Below are positions 46,901 to 55,735 of a DNA stretch of 64,000 nt, one piece after another. The stretch is from Maribacter huludaoensis. GTDB taxonomy: Bacteria > Bacteroidota > Bacteroidia > Flavobacteriales > Flavobacteriaceae. The stretch covers positions 186,001 to 250,000 of the forward strand of contig NZ_JARKMS010000004.1 of NCBI RefSeq assembly GCF_029350945.1, given 5' to 3'. The notes beneath the pieces are model-generated. The model searched no databases. It had not been told where the DNA came from and was given only the letters and a program-made list of their open reading frames with translations. The translations under genes and the position numbers were made by a program. The first letter of the stretch is position 1. Every line of letters starts with the position of its first letter.

Positions 46901-47283
46901 TGCCAACCATCTTGTTTGGTTAAGTTTGCAGAGTCCGTAATATCTTCAAAATTTAAATTTCCTTTGTTAAGGTATATTCTATCTGGGGCTTCATTGGCGG
47001 TAAAATAAATATCTGATAAACAGTCATTGTTAATATCCGCTACCGCTACACCAGCACCATTGTATACATAGTTGAAAATGGCAAAAAAGTTATCATAATT
47101 TTCGGCAATGGTGTTTCTAAAATGAATGCCCGATTCTTCTGGTCTTACTAAATTGAAGAGTGGTAATTCATTACTCTCCAAAGACTTTTCGTCCGTTTTT
47201 TCTTGTTTGCAGCTGTAGAGTAGAACGCTTATTGCAAATATTATAAGAGCAGAAGTATTAGAAGATAAACCACGCATATGCAT
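43948..47283 (-). CDS. FG-GAP/VCBS-repeat lipoprotein with ASPIC/UnbV domain
   Basis: A 1111-residue exported protein with a lipoprotein signal (LLYSC, Cys25). It is filled with Ca-binding FG-GAP-like repeats, seen as recurrent DxDNDGxxDL, DINNDGLED and DVDNDQDLDL loops, which fold as beta-propellers. An ASPIC/UnbV domain lies near residues 520-605 (GLGTKITL, then VWPDGKEHLI). Such proteins are frequent in Bacteroidetes loci but rarely characterised. Its place directly after susD, where other loci encode SusE/F-type surface glycan-binding proteins, makes glycan capture a reasonable guess. No catalytic motif is seen. A hairpin between susD and this gene could lower its expression relative to susC/D. 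Confidence 0.88.
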   Translation of the reverse strand: MHMRGLSSNTSALIIFAISVLLYSCKQEKTDEKSLESNELPLFNLVRPEESGIHFRNTIAENYDNFFAIFNYVYNGAGVAVADINNDCLSDIYFTANEAPDRIYLNKGNLNFEDITDSANLTKQDGWHNGVVMADVNADGLTDIYICRGGWQDTPQERSNLLYINQGDSTFKESATDYGLADEGFSVMASFFDMDNDNDLDLYLTNRPEHFFLNYQQVLAGKANENDLYRDKLYINNNGKFEEVSKQNGITGNFGYGLGLVTSDVDKDGQVDLFVANDYLERDYLYMNHGKGNFSEQLKSRFNHIPFYAMGVDIADLDNDGWEDIVQLEMMPEDYERSKTTMADMNTQLFNSMKNNGFHYQYMHNMLQKNRGDGFFSDVSQYSGIAKTDWSWACLASDFDNDGLRDIFITNGFKRDIWDKDATIKFRQYMQSRDASQRTKEENAQHIISLFKQNKISNYLYKNEGDLKFTNMSKAWGLNQQSFSNGAATADLDNDGDLDLIVNNVDDPAFLYENLSNTTENGFLKINLKGPANNKDGLGTKITLKTNDSIQFHEFKTVRGYLSSVEPIVHFGLGKIPKIDSISIVWPDGKEHLIQNVASNSNLIIDYKEAKQPVDKSITKQTLFKDVTNTSFSSAYEHQENEFDDFKIQVLLPHKLSTEGPGIAVGDINNDGLEDFYVGGASGSPGALYQQTASGSFEKKDHPILLTDAKYEDVDAVFFDVDNDQDLDLYVVSGGNEFSQNSPLLKDRLYLNNGKGLFTEKREMMISGESGGCVLPFDIDNDGDLDLFIGGGLVPGQYPKAPKSLILLNDNGNFNDVTKEMAPELEHIGMVTDATYADIDGDNTKELIIVGEWMPITIFKANNGKLQNETTSYGLGKTNGWYNCITVADLDQNGINELLVGNLGLNYKFTASDKKPFKVFASDFDQNGTNDIFLAKDYKGRQVPIRGLQCSSEQLPGLDRKFQTFTQFSKSNLRQIIGEGIDNALQLNAYEFASVIVSFNDGNAKLTPLPYQAQFSSINGFVTGDFNADGVTDIALAGNKFESEIETTRADASIGLILLGTKEGHFTPQNRLTSGFFAPKNVKALKSINFANGKTGLLVGNNDDEIQLFKN

Positions 47284-47301
47284 ATACAGTTTAATTAGTA
47301 T

Positions 47302-47334
47302 AAAAGCCTATTCAGAATTAGTGAATAGGCTTTT
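47302..47334. terminator. Intra-operon hairpin/terminator after susD
   Basis: Arms AAAAGCCTATTCA (47302-47314) and TGAATAGGCTTTT (47322-47334) enclose a seven-base loop. On the reverse strand the stem is followed by TTTTA, giving a weak T-run. It lies in the 84-base gap between susD and the FG-GAP gene and may act as a partial terminator or as a 3'-end protecting structure for the susCD message. Confidence 0.7.
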
Positions 47335-47367
47335 TTATTTATTTGTTTAAGATATTGAATAACATCA

Positions 47368-48909
47368 TTAATACCCAGGGTTTTGTACCAAGTTAGGGTT
47401 AATGTCCAATTCAGATTGAGGAATTGGCCATCTAATTTCAAAATCTTGAAATTCTGGTCCTGGGTCACCGGCATTTGGTCCGCCTTGCGTAATACCTGAT
47501 ATTGCTTCACGATAAACACCAAAACGTATAAGGTCGTTTCGTCTCCATCCTTCAAAACATAACTCTTTTCTACGCTCTTCTAAAAGTTCTGTTGCATTAT
47601 CCTCTTGTGAACCTACAACCATATCAGGAACGGCATCAGCGGTCATTCTTGCCCTTGCTCTTAATCTGTTCACAGTAAGGTCCAAATCTGCCTGAGTTAG
47701 TTTACCTTGACCGTTTAAAGCCTCGGCGTACATTAATAGAACATCTGCGTACCTAATGTAAGGATTGTCAAAAGGCGTATCATTAGGATAACTATTAGGT
47801 TTTTGCGCATGCCATTTCCATCCTCTCCAGTTATTCATTGGCACCGTATGTGTTTCAGGGTCGGAGAATCCTTCCTCTGGGGTAAAATCATTTGCATTGT
47901 GCTTTGCAACATTGTTAAACAATCTTACATCTTCTCTGTCAAAAGAAGCTTCAAAGCTATGGTTTATAAAACAAGTACCCCAGCCACCGCCGTTGTTAAC
48001 ATTTCCATTAGGCCCATAAAAAGTACTTAGTAGGCCACCTTCACTACGAGCAGGACCGTCCATGCCTATAGCATAGACCATCTCAACACTTTGTTCATTA
48101 TCAAGGTCAAAAACCTGTCTGTAATTAGGAAGCAAGTCATAAACACCGCTATCCATAACTTCTTTTAAGACTGTTTCGGCACTTGCCAACTTATCCGTCT
48201 GATTTAGAGGAAAACCGCTCATCTGTAAGTAAACCTTACCTAATAATGCCTTTGCAGCACCTTGCGTTGCACGGCCACCGCCTTGTTCTTGTGGTAGTAC
48301 CGCTGCAGCTTCCTGTAAATCTTGCACAATAAAGTTATACGTTTCTGCTGGCGTAGACTGGCTTACTTCTACAGATTCCAGATCTGTAGTTTCATTGGTC
48401 AATAAAGGAATATTTTCATAGCTGGATACCAAAGAAAACAATACCATGGACCTTAGAAATTTTGCTTCCGCAATAAACTTATTTTTTGATTCGCTGTCTA
48501 TTTCATCTTCCGTCATCGCATCAATACGATCTATTGTACTATTAATTCTGTTAAGGGCTACATATAAATTTTCCCAAATAGAACGTACTACCCCGTTAGA
48601 AGGTGTCAATTGATGTTGATATATAAATTTTCTATTACCTGCCCATGGCGGAAAAACAACTTCATCTGCAGCAACGGTACCCCAATGTATGGCCCAACCA
48701 TCTTTGCCACTGCCACCAGAAGATACAATAGGTTGTACCGCGTCGTAAGCTCCTATTAAATAGGTTTCGGCACCTTTTACATCTACTAAAAGAGCATCTG
48801 GAGTCAAGAAGTTACTGGGTGATTCAATTAAAATATCATCATCACAAGATGACACTAGCAACAATCCTGCAGCTAGGGTCATTAATCCGTAAAATTTTGT
48901 TTTTTTCAT
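47368..48909 (-). CDS. SusD/RagB-family outer-membrane lipoprotein
   Basis: A 513-residue SusD-like protein with a lipoprotein signal (LLLVSSC, Cys22). It shows FLRSMVLFSLVSSYENIPLLT, the TPR-rich body, ALLGKVYLQMSG, and YIRYADVLLMYAEALNGQG followed by ERRKELCFEGWRRNDLIRFG, both classic RagB/SusD signatures. It forms the lid over the SusC barrel and binds the incoming oligosaccharide at the cell surface. It lies 23 bases after susC and forms the defining pair of the locus. Ligand specificity is inferred to be a sulfated galactan oligomer. Confidence 0.96.
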   Translation of the reverse strand: MKKTKFYGLMTLAAGLLLVSSCDDDILIESPSNFLTPDALLVDVKGAETYLIGAYDAVQPIVSSGGSGKDGWAIHWGTVAADEVVFPPWAGNRKFIYQHQLTPSNGVVRSIWENLYVALNRINSTIDRIDAMTEDEIDSESKNKFIAEAKFLRSMVLFSLVSSYENIPLLTNETTDLESVEVSQSTPAETYNFIVQDLQEAAAVLPQEQGGGRATQGAAKALLGKVYLQMSGFPLNQTDKLASAETVLKEVMDSGVYDLLPNYRQVFDLDNEQSVEMVYAIGMDGPARSEGGLLSTFYGPNGNVNNGGGWGTCFINHSFEASFDREDVRLFNNVAKHNANDFTPEEGFSDPETHTVPMNNWRGWKWHAQKPNSYPNDTPFDNPYIRYADVLLMYAEALNGQGKLTQADLDLTVNRLRARARMTADAVPDMVVGSQEDNATELLEERRKELCFEGWRRNDLIRFGVYREAISGITQGGPNAGDPGPEFQDFEIRWPIPQSELDINPNLVQNPGY

Positions 48910-48932
48910 CTTTTGATTTTTAGTTCTTTAAA

Positions 48933-51900
48933 TTAGAATCCTACGCTTAGTCCCAATCTTACCGTTCTTGATCTAGGGTAAGAATCTGCATCTAAGCCTG
49001 GTGTCAGTTGGTTATTTCCAACACTAACATCTGGATCGTACCCTGAGTACTTAGTAAATACATGTAAGTTATCTACTGCACCATATACTCTACAGCTTTT
49101 TAGGCCAATAGCATTTTTTACCCTGGTAGGAAGTTCATAACCTAACGTTATATTACTAATTCTAAAATAAGATCCATCTTCTATAAATGAAGAGTAGGCC
49201 GTACCGTTAATACCACCATCACCATCTCCCCATATAGCAGGGATATCCGTATTAGGGGTCTCTGGTGTCCAGCGGTTGGCCACTCTACCGTACTTGTTCA
49301 AGAAAGGAATGGCTTGCGCTGTTCCTTTATTAAGACTTTTTAAATAAATGTCATTACCGTAAGACCATTGGGTTATAATGGAAAGGTCTAGATTTTTATA
49401 TTTAAAGTTATTGGTAAAACCACCAAAGTGTTTTGGAAGTGCGTTACCTATAATTTTACGGTCATCAGAATTTACTATTCCATCTGCCTCATCAGGTATA
49501 CCGTCACCATTGGTATCAACTGTTAGTTGATCTGCGAATTTTGGCATACCGGGTCTGTATTGAGTATTGTCCGGTTGTCCGGAAGATAGTACTGTTCCTT
49601 CTTTAAGTTCGTAAACTACGTCATACCATACAAGACCTTGGTCTTCGGCATCTTGTCTAACCTTAGCTGCTGCCTCTTCATTTGATAAGCCATCAAAAGC
49701 GGCAAAGTCACTATAATTATAGATACCATCAACTTCAAGGCCATACATTGAACCTAAAGATTCACCTACTTTTACAATGTAGTCGTCTTGTATTTGGTTG
49801 TCACCTATCGATCTTACCAAAAACTGATCGGCACCTCCTAGGTCTAAAACCTCATTATCATTAAAACTGATATTGAAATTAGAGGTCCAACTAAAATTCT
49901 CATTATCCACATTTACGGTGTTCAGCGCAAATTCAAGACCTTTGTTTTCAACAGAACCAAGGTTTTTAAAAACCGTTTTAAATCCTGAAGTAGAAGGTAA
50001 CGGAACCTCAAGCAATAAGTCAGATGTTTCTTTACGATAGTAATCTGCTTCTAATGAAATCCTGTCATTGAACATCCCCAAGGACAAACCTGCATCGAAT
50101 TGCTGGGTAGTTTCCCACGTCAACTCTTCGTTCGCTAATTGTGAGATAGAAGCACCTGTAACAATTTGGTTTCCGTTCAAAATAGCACTGGCAACTCCTG
50201 CCTGGGCAAAGGAGCGGTATGATCCAATGGCCGTATTACCGGTTTCTCCAAAACTTGCTTTTATTCTAAACCTGTTCAAAGTATTGCTCTCTTTTAAAAA
50301 ATTCTCGTTTGCTACGTTCCAAGCAATACCTACAGAAGGAAAGAACCCGAATTTTTTACCTTCGGCAAATCTAGATGAACCGTCATATCTTGCACTGGCA
50401 TTTAATGTATACTTACCTTTATAGTCGTACTGCACTCTACCAAGGTAGGACTGCAATGCCGTTTTGGTAAAGCCAGAAGAGTTAGGTAAGGTTTCTGTGG
50501 CAGAACCCAGGTTGTTAATGTTTACCCCTGGCAGATCAAAACCTGTTGCGGCTGAATTGTTGAATTCAAATGTATTCTGTTGTTCTTCATAAACCGCCGT
50601 AGCATTCAAAGAGTGGTCTCCATAAACCTTGCTGAAGTTTAAATTTTGCTCGGTTATTATACCAGTTCCCATATTGTTGTTTACGAAAGCTCTACCATTT
50701 GCTGTTCTACCCCAACTGATTTTCTCTGAAAAGTACGCGGTACCTTTAGTAGAGGATATATTACCTCTAACGGATGACTTAAAAGTAAGACCGTCCGCCA
50801 ATGTATACTGCATATACACGCTACCGAAAGATTGAAAAGCGGTTCTATTATTACTGTTGAATTCTAGGGTGGCCAAAGGATTGGTAATATCACCATCTCT
50901 TACCGAGATTATTCTGCCGTTCTCGTCATATTCGGCATCATCATATCTATTGATACCTTGTACTGGAGTAAATAAAATAGCACTTGTAATAATACCGTTT
51001 CTACCATTTCCATTTTCATTGGCAGCATTTACGATACCATTATTTTTGTTTATACCTAAGTTAAGGTTCATACCGGCCTTTAATTTATCGCTAACATTTT
51101 GATTGATGTTTAGATTACCATTATATCTTTCAAAATCGGATGTTTTAACGATACCTTCTTGATTTAAGTAGGAGAACGAGGCTGAATACGTGTTTTTATC
51201 TCCACCGCCTGACATGGATACTTTGTAACTTTTGGTAATCGCCGGTCTGGTAATTTCTTTTTGCCAATCTGTAACCAATACACGAGAATCGCTTAAATCC
51301 AACGGTGTACCATCATCATATCTAAAAGCTCTGGTGTAAGTATCCTCAGCATCTGGGTTCCATGGGAAATAATCGTTCCAGAAATCTACATATTCTTGAC
51401 CGGTCATTAAATCCAATGGTCTGGCCAATGTAGATACACCGGTAAACGTTTCAAAGTTTAAAGAAGCCCTACCTTTTTTACCTTGTTTGGTGGTAATGAT
51501 GATTACACCGTTTGCACCCCTTGACCCATAAATCGCAGTTGCCGAAGCATCTTTAAGAACCTCTATTGATTCAATGGAGCTAGGGTCTATTGTTGAAAGT
51601 GGACTGGTAGAAGAGTTACCGATACCTACTGCAGTACTAGCGGTATTACCTTGTAGGGCAAAACCATCTATCACATAAAGAGGATCGTTGCTGGCCGTAA
51701 TGGAACTACCACCCCTAATTCTAATATTAAAGCCAGACCCAGGTTCGCCACCGGACTGTACCACTTGTACACCAGATGCTCTTGCAGCAAGACCACCTTC
51801 AAAAGAAACTGGCTTTACCTTATCAAGTTCATCGCCTTTTACGGATACAATAGAACCGGTCAAGTCTTTTCGTTTAGAACTACCATAACCAATAATAACA

Positions 51901-52226
51901 ACCTCGTCCAAGGCAGATACATCGGTAGTCATTACAACATTTAAATTGGTTTTGCCATTTATGGCTACTTCTTTGGCCTTATAACCTATATAGGTAAAGA
52001 CCAACACATCGTTTGATTGAGCTTTAATGGTAAAGTTACCATCAAAGTCAGTAGCAACCCCAGAAGTGGTTCCTTTTACAATAACGGACACACCGGGTAA
52101 AGGACCCGATTCATCACTTACATTACCTTTAACATTTAAGTCTTGGGCATGCATAAATTGGACACTTATTATTGAGTAAAATAATAAGAACCAAAATGTT
52201 TTTGAGTTAAGTTGTGTTACTCGCAT
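48933..52226 (-). CDS. SusC/RagA-family TonB-dependent transporter
   Basis: A 1097-residue outer-membrane transporter. After the signal peptide (ends FMHAQ) comes a carboxypeptidase-regulatory-like domain (LNVKGNVSDESGPLPGVSVIVKGT), the segment ALDEVVIIGYGSSKRKDLTGSI typical of SusC, a plug domain with SIESIEVLKDASATAIYGSRGANGVIIITTK, and a beta-barrel ending in LGLSVGF with the terminal aromatic. It imports oligosaccharides with energy from TonB-ExbBD, encoded elsewhere. It is the first gene of the five-gene operon, and the preceding 304 bases contain a copy of the putative operator (52339-52380). Confidence 0.96.
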   Translation of the reverse strand: MRVTQLNSKTFWFLLFYSIISVQFMHAQDLNVKGNVSDESGPLPGVSVIVKGTTSGVATDFDGNFTIKAQSNDVLVFTYIGYKAKEVAINGKTNLNVVMTTDVSALDEVVIIGYGSSKRKDLTGSIVSVKGDELDKVKPVSFEGGLAARASGVQVVQSGGEPGSGFNIRIRGGSSITASNDPLYVIDGFALQGNTASTAVGIGNSSTSPLSTIDPSSIESIEVLKDASATAIYGSRGANGVIIITTKQGKKGRASLNFETFTGVSTLARPLDLMTGQEYVDFWNDYFPWNPDAEDTYTRAFRYDDGTPLDLSDSRVLVTDWQKEITRPAITKSYKVSMSGGGDKNTYSASFSYLNQEGIVKTSDFERYNGNLNINQNVSDKLKAGMNLNLGINKNNGIVNAANENGNGRNGIITSAILFTPVQGINRYDDAEYDENGRIISVRDGDITNPLATLEFNSNNRTAFQSFGSVYMQYTLADGLTFKSSVRGNISSTKGTAYFSEKISWGRTANGRAFVNNNMGTGIITEQNLNFSKVYGDHSLNATAVYEEQQNTFEFNNSAATGFDLPGVNINNLGSATETLPNSSGFTKTALQSYLGRVQYDYKGKYTLNASARYDGSSRFAEGKKFGFFPSVGIAWNVANENFLKESNTLNRFRIKASFGETGNTAIGSYRSFAQAGVASAILNGNQIVTGASISQLANEELTWETTQQFDAGLSLGMFNDRISLEADYYRKETSDLLLEVPLPSTSGFKTVFKNLGSVENKGLEFALNTVNVDNENFSWTSNFNISFNDNEVLDLGGADQFLVRSIGDNQIQDDYIVKVGESLGSMYGLEVDGIYNYSDFAAFDGLSNEEAAAKVRQDAEDQGLVWYDVVYELKEGTVLSSGQPDNTQYRPGMPKFADQLTVDTNGDGIPDEADGIVNSDDRKIIGNALPKHFGGFTNNFKYKNLDLSIITQWSYGNDIYLKSLNKGTAQAIPFLNKYGRVANRWTPETPNTDIPAIWGDGDGGINGTAYSSFIEDGSYFRISNITLGYELPTRVKNAIGLKSCRVYGAVDNLHVFTKYSGYDPDVSVGNNQLTPGLDADSYPRSRTVRLGLSVGF

Positions 52227-52530
52227 AGTTTGTTAATTTTCAGTTGCTGCAATATTTAAATAAATGTTAAATTTTTACGATACAAATGATTTAGAGAGCA
52301 GTACATATGGTTTTTGAAATAATAAATGGTAGTATTTTGGCGAATTGATAAAATTTGTGGTAAGCCATAAACCATCTGTGTTATCGGGGGTTAAATTAAT
52401 TAGGTGATATTTTAGGCCTATGTTAAGACTTAGAACTACCTACTGTGATTATTGGCTGTTATTGGAATTTGTAATAAAACGATTGACGAAATATAATAAG
52501 TAAGAAAGCATAGGTGCTTACTGAAGCGCC
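52227..52530. other. Promoter region of the susC operon
   Basis: A 304-base non-coding gap between the DUF5060-type gene (ends 52531) and susC, both reverse. It holds the candidate tandem operator at 52339-52380. No exact -33/-7 pair (TTG, TAnnTTTG) was found, and no terminator for the upstream unit was recognised (that unit is the reverse-strand gene at 52531, so its 3' end lies here). Confidence 0.5.
52339..52380 (-). promoter_or_regulatory. Candidate tandem AraC-type operator, site C (susC promoter)
   Basis: On the reverse strand two 21-base units start CACAGATGGTTTATG (at 52380) and CACAAATTTTATC (at 52359). The first unit matches site A at most positions, including the closing TTAC. The nearer edge is 112 bases upstream of the susC ATG. 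Confidence 0.5.
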
Positions 52531-54390
52531 TTAGTTCTTAGTTCGGGTTAACAGTATTACCCAATCTCCTTGGCTTTTCTTTGGTGCGCTGCCTAAATTT
52601 ACTTTTTGACCGCCTTGCACTTTTTTAATTTTTGACGAAATTAATTTTCCGCCAATTTTTGGGTTGTACCACATTACTTTATACGGGTAATTGGATGCAC
52701 TTAAGTCAATGTTCGCCGTAATTGCGTTGTTGAGATATACCACATAAGTATGGTTTTGTTTTGCCAAGCAGTATATGGTATTGTCGTTGTCCTTGTTGCC
52801 AACCAGTTCATTATGGTTGGTCATGTTCCAGTATTCAATATTGTTATTGTCAAAGAATTGTAAAGCATTATGGGCTTGATTCCAGAATAAATCACGTGAA
52901 CGGTAATCTTCGCAGGTAAGGTCAGAATGTTCATGCTTGTATCCAAAATACCATTCGTTTCCCCAGCCGCCAGCCATAAGTGTTCCCCACAGTCCGTTTC
53001 TTCTGGCTAGATCATGATTTGGGTTTTCGGTATCAGGTAAAAGGGCATGTTGAGCGTCCCCTGGTTCATCTACGGCAACTGCCCATTGCTTGCCCGCATT
53101 TTTTGAAGCGGACAGCCAATGCAGTACTTCTTTATGGATACTTGCAAAATCCGCTCTATGTGTTTGCACAGAAGGTCCGGTGATACCAGAATCAACTCCC
53201 AATAAATCATCGAATTTTATACCGTTATGTATCACCAAATGATGGTTGTAAGGATCGTGGTTTTTAAAGTAATGAGCCATGGCAAGGCGCTGCATAGTAT
53301 CTTGTGGTGGGGTAGTAGGGTTTTTTACCCATTCACCATTTTCTTCGCATAGATTCCAGTTCAGGGCCAGGTGATGTCCAAAACGCGCAATTAATTCTCT
53401 GTAATATAATTTACTGTTGGCACCAACACCACCATTATCCAACAAGCCTTGGTTTTCTACCTCTAAGGTTTTAAAGTGTAAAAACAATCCCATTTTCTGG
53501 GCATGTCTAAACACTATTTCCCATTGGTCCAGTTTAGAAACATCCATACGGTCCCAAGTATTGTAATCAACGTAGGGAAACACATTTTTGTCATCACCCT
53601 TAATATTGTTCGTTAAGAAAGAAAACGCATTAAGGCCTTTGCTAGATAAATAATTAAGTGCGCCGATCATTCCTTTGCCCTTATCATCTTTCCAGACAGG
53701 GTCATCGGTTTTCCAATCTTGAATATGTGGTGACCATGTTTTTATAAAATTATCTCCATGGCCGTCATTATGAAAAGTACCGTCAAAATCTGCATATGCC
53801 AGAAAATTCTCAGGTGCATCTGCACCTTGTTTTAAGAAGTATTCATTGGTTTCCGCAAATTTTAAATAACGCTCACCAACATATTGTAATCTACCCTTTG
53901 CCCTAAAGTCTTTACCTTCTTTGTCGGTAGGTGAGATGGTAAAACCGCCTTCATGACCATCCATAAATTCTGCGCTTACACCGGTATCTATTTTATCGCT
54001 TACAGCGCTCCAGTTTCCTTTTCTAAAATCAACTTTATAAATCCATTCTCCTATTTCATCTGGGGCAAAATGAACTTTCCATTTATTACCGGCTGTTGCA
54101 GAGGTCTCACCTGCATTTCCATCCGCAGCAAAATATCCTGGTACTAGATATGTTTTATTAGTGGTACTGTGCGTAAAAAGAACGTTGAGCCTGTAATTTG
54201 TAAAAGGGTTGAAATCTGCATCTTCAGAAGACTGTGGTCCATCAAAAATTATAGTGACTTTATGCCATTTTTTAAGCTCTCCTTGTAGCTGGTAATCCAT
54301 ATTTTTAGGGCTTTCTTGAGCGTACAATTGGTTTGCAAAAAAGTAGCTTAAAAATAGGAGCACAGTAATAATGATCTTAGAGCGTATCAT
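52531..54390 (-). CDS. DUF5060-type putative glycoside hydrolase
   Basis: A 619-residue secreted protein from ATG 54390, which starts the signal peptide (ends QLYAQ) 22 bases after the GH117-like stop; an in-frame ATG at 54447 would overlap that gene. The N-terminal beta-sandwich resembles DUF5060 (LQGELKKWHKVTIIFDGP, FAPDEIGEWIYKVDF). A TIM-barrel-like middle follows, with LNWNLCEEN (Glu349/350) and AVAVDEPGD (Glu442), which sit where the acid/base and nucleophile of clan-A barrels would be. A C-terminal beta domain (about 535-619) resembles the putative collagen-binding domain. The combination is common in uncharacterised secreted glycosidases. Co-transcription with a GH117-like gene suggests an agar/porphyran-related substrate. 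Confidence 0.82.
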   Translation of the reverse strand: MIRSKIIITVLLFLSYFFANQLYAQESPKNMDYQLQGELKKWHKVTIIFDGPQSSEDADFNPFTNYRLNVLFTHSTTNKTYLVPGYFAADGNAGETSATAGNKWKVHFAPDEIGEWIYKVDFRKGNWSAVSDKIDTGVSAEFMDGHEGGFTISPTDKEGKDFRAKGRLQYVGERYLKFAETNEYFLKQGADAPENFLAYADFDGTFHNDGHGDNFIKTWSPHIQDWKTDDPVWKDDKGKGMIGALNYLSSKGLNAFSFLTNNIKGDDKNVFPYVDYNTWDRMDVSKLDQWEIVFRHAQKMGLFLHFKTLEVENQGLLDNGGVGANSKLYYRELIARFGHHLALNWNLCEENGEWVKNPTTPPQDTMQRLAMAHYFKNHDPYNHHLVIHNGIKFDDLLGVDSGITGPSVQTHRADFASIHKEVLHWLSASKNAGKQWAVAVDEPGDAQHALLPDTENPNHDLARRNGLWGTLMAGGWGNEWYFGYKHEHSDLTCEDYRSRDLFWNQAHNALQFFDNNNIEYWNMTNHNELVGNKDNDNTIYCLAKQNHTYVVYLNNAITANIDLSASNYPYKVMWYNPKIGGKLISSKIKKVQGGQKVNLGSAPKKSQGDWVILLTRTKN

Positions 54391-54412
54391 GGCAACAGTA
54401 TTGGTTAAAACT

Positions 54413-55666
54413 TTATTTTTCTTTAAGGGCTTTGTTTTGAGCCTCAATACGTTCTTGTTGCTTTTTGCTTAATCCGTATTCATAATAATCGCTTGGTTTG
54501 TAATGCCAAATATTTGAATGTGTTTTCATTTCTTGATCATCCACATCTAGGCTAAGGTCACAATCAAATCGCATTAAAATAGAATGTTGTTTGCCTTTTG
54601 TACCTGCGGTTATGGCATGCGATATTCCCCAAGTGATACCCTTGCCATAATCTGTATTGGTAAATGCATCTGGTACATACGGTCCGCCGGCAATTGGCAT
54701 TAATGAATTGGTAATAGCGGCTATGGAGAAATTTATACCGTCGGGAGCATATTGTACGGTAAAATGTTCGTTACCGTCTTTAATGACCATTGCGGCAATA
54801 CCTTCTTTAAAAGGAAACAATGTGGTTTCGTGACCTGAATTCAAAACCGGATTTAATGGGTTCTTTGTAAAAGGACCTAGTGGATTATCGGCTGTAGCTA
54901 AGCCCTGCATACGTACTAATCTAGGGTCGCCATCAAAATCTGACTTATAATACAGATATATTTTATCCTTGTAAACTAACGGGTATGGGTCGTGAATGGA
55001 AAATTGGTCCCATTCTCCTTTACCACCATTGGGTATTACGATTTTGTTGTGGGCCGTCCAAGGTCCGTCAGGTGAATCGGCATATGACACGGCAACAGGG
55101 CAATCATCGCCTCTTTTGCCACTAGCTTCCATAAAACCTTGATAATATAAATAGTACTTTCCTTTATAAACTAAAATATCTGTAGTTGATACGGATCGCC
55201 ATCCTACATTAGGTTTTTCTGGTCTTTCTATGGCTACACCTTGTTCTTTCCAAGTAATGCCATCTTCGCTTGTGGCATACCAAATTTCGGCAAGGTCCCA
55301 ATCGCTAGAAGGTATGGTGTCATTACTTTTGGCCGCACCTTGTGGAGGTGTACTGGTATGTCTATAGGTATACCAAACATAATATTTACCGTTATGAAAT
55401 ATAACTTTTGATGGATCTCTTCTTGATATTGTACCATCGCCATTGCTATAATCCAACCCTTTTAATTCGGTATATTTAAATTGGGAATATAGCTCGTTAT
55501 CTTCTGGGCGTGGAGCTAAATATTGATCATAGTTACGTTGCATTGCCAAGCTTAGCGGTTGGTCAGGTTTCTCCTTAGGTAGATGAAACGGAAAAGCTTT
55601 TTGGGCATTCAAAGAACAACCTAAAAAGCCAGAACAAAGTAGTAAAGTAATGTACTTAAAAGCCAT
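54413..55666 (-). CDS. GH117-like glycosidase, divergent clade
   Basis: A 417-residue secreted protein (signal ends SLNAQ) with the GH117 five-bladed propeller. Asp84 in RRDPSKV, EIWYATSEDGITWKEQG, FSIHDPY with Asp226, and NSGHETTLFPF with His279/Glu280 retain the catalytic set. The middle differs from the GH117 at 36778: WDR is SDWDL, DDRSV is GWRSV, and the KGEQMGED segment is KSDFDGD. Some GH117 clades are reported inactive on neoagarobiose, so this copy probably recognises another terminal residue, such as a substituted anhydro-galactose or L-galactose. It leads a two-gene unit with the DUF5060-type enzyme. A candidate operator copy lies upstream. Confidence 0.87.
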   Translation of the reverse strand: MAFKYITLLLCSGFLGCSLNAQKAFPFHLPKEKPDQPLSLAMQRNYDQYLAPRPEDNELYSQFKYTELKGLDYSNGDGTISRRDPSKVIFHNGKYYVWYTYRHTSTPPQGAAKSNDTIPSSDWDLAEIWYATSEDGITWKEQGVAIERPEKPNVGWRSVSTTDILVYKGKYYLYYQGFMEASGKRGDDCPVAVSYADSPDGPWTAHNKIVIPNGGKGEWDQFSIHDPYPLVYKDKIYLYYKSDFDGDPRLVRMQGLATADNPLGPFTKNPLNPVLNSGHETTLFPFKEGIAAMVIKDGNEHFTVQYAPDGINFSIAAITNSLMPIAGGPYVPDAFTNTDYGKGITWGISHAITAGTKGKQHSILMRFDCDLSLDVDDQEMKTHSNIWHYKPSDYYEYGLSKKQQERIEAQNKALKEK

Positions 55667-55735
55667 AATTAAATAGTGTGTTTGATTATGTTTTCAAGAT
55701 AATGCAAATACAACCCGTTTAAATGAAGCGTAGCA

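Noticed and set aside
22450-55666. Reading the locus as a carrageenan system because of many sulfatases and GH16 genes
   Set aside because: Carrageenan contains only D-sugars, whereas GH29 and the L-galactonate-type operon argue for L-galactose; GH16 subfamily could still change this view.
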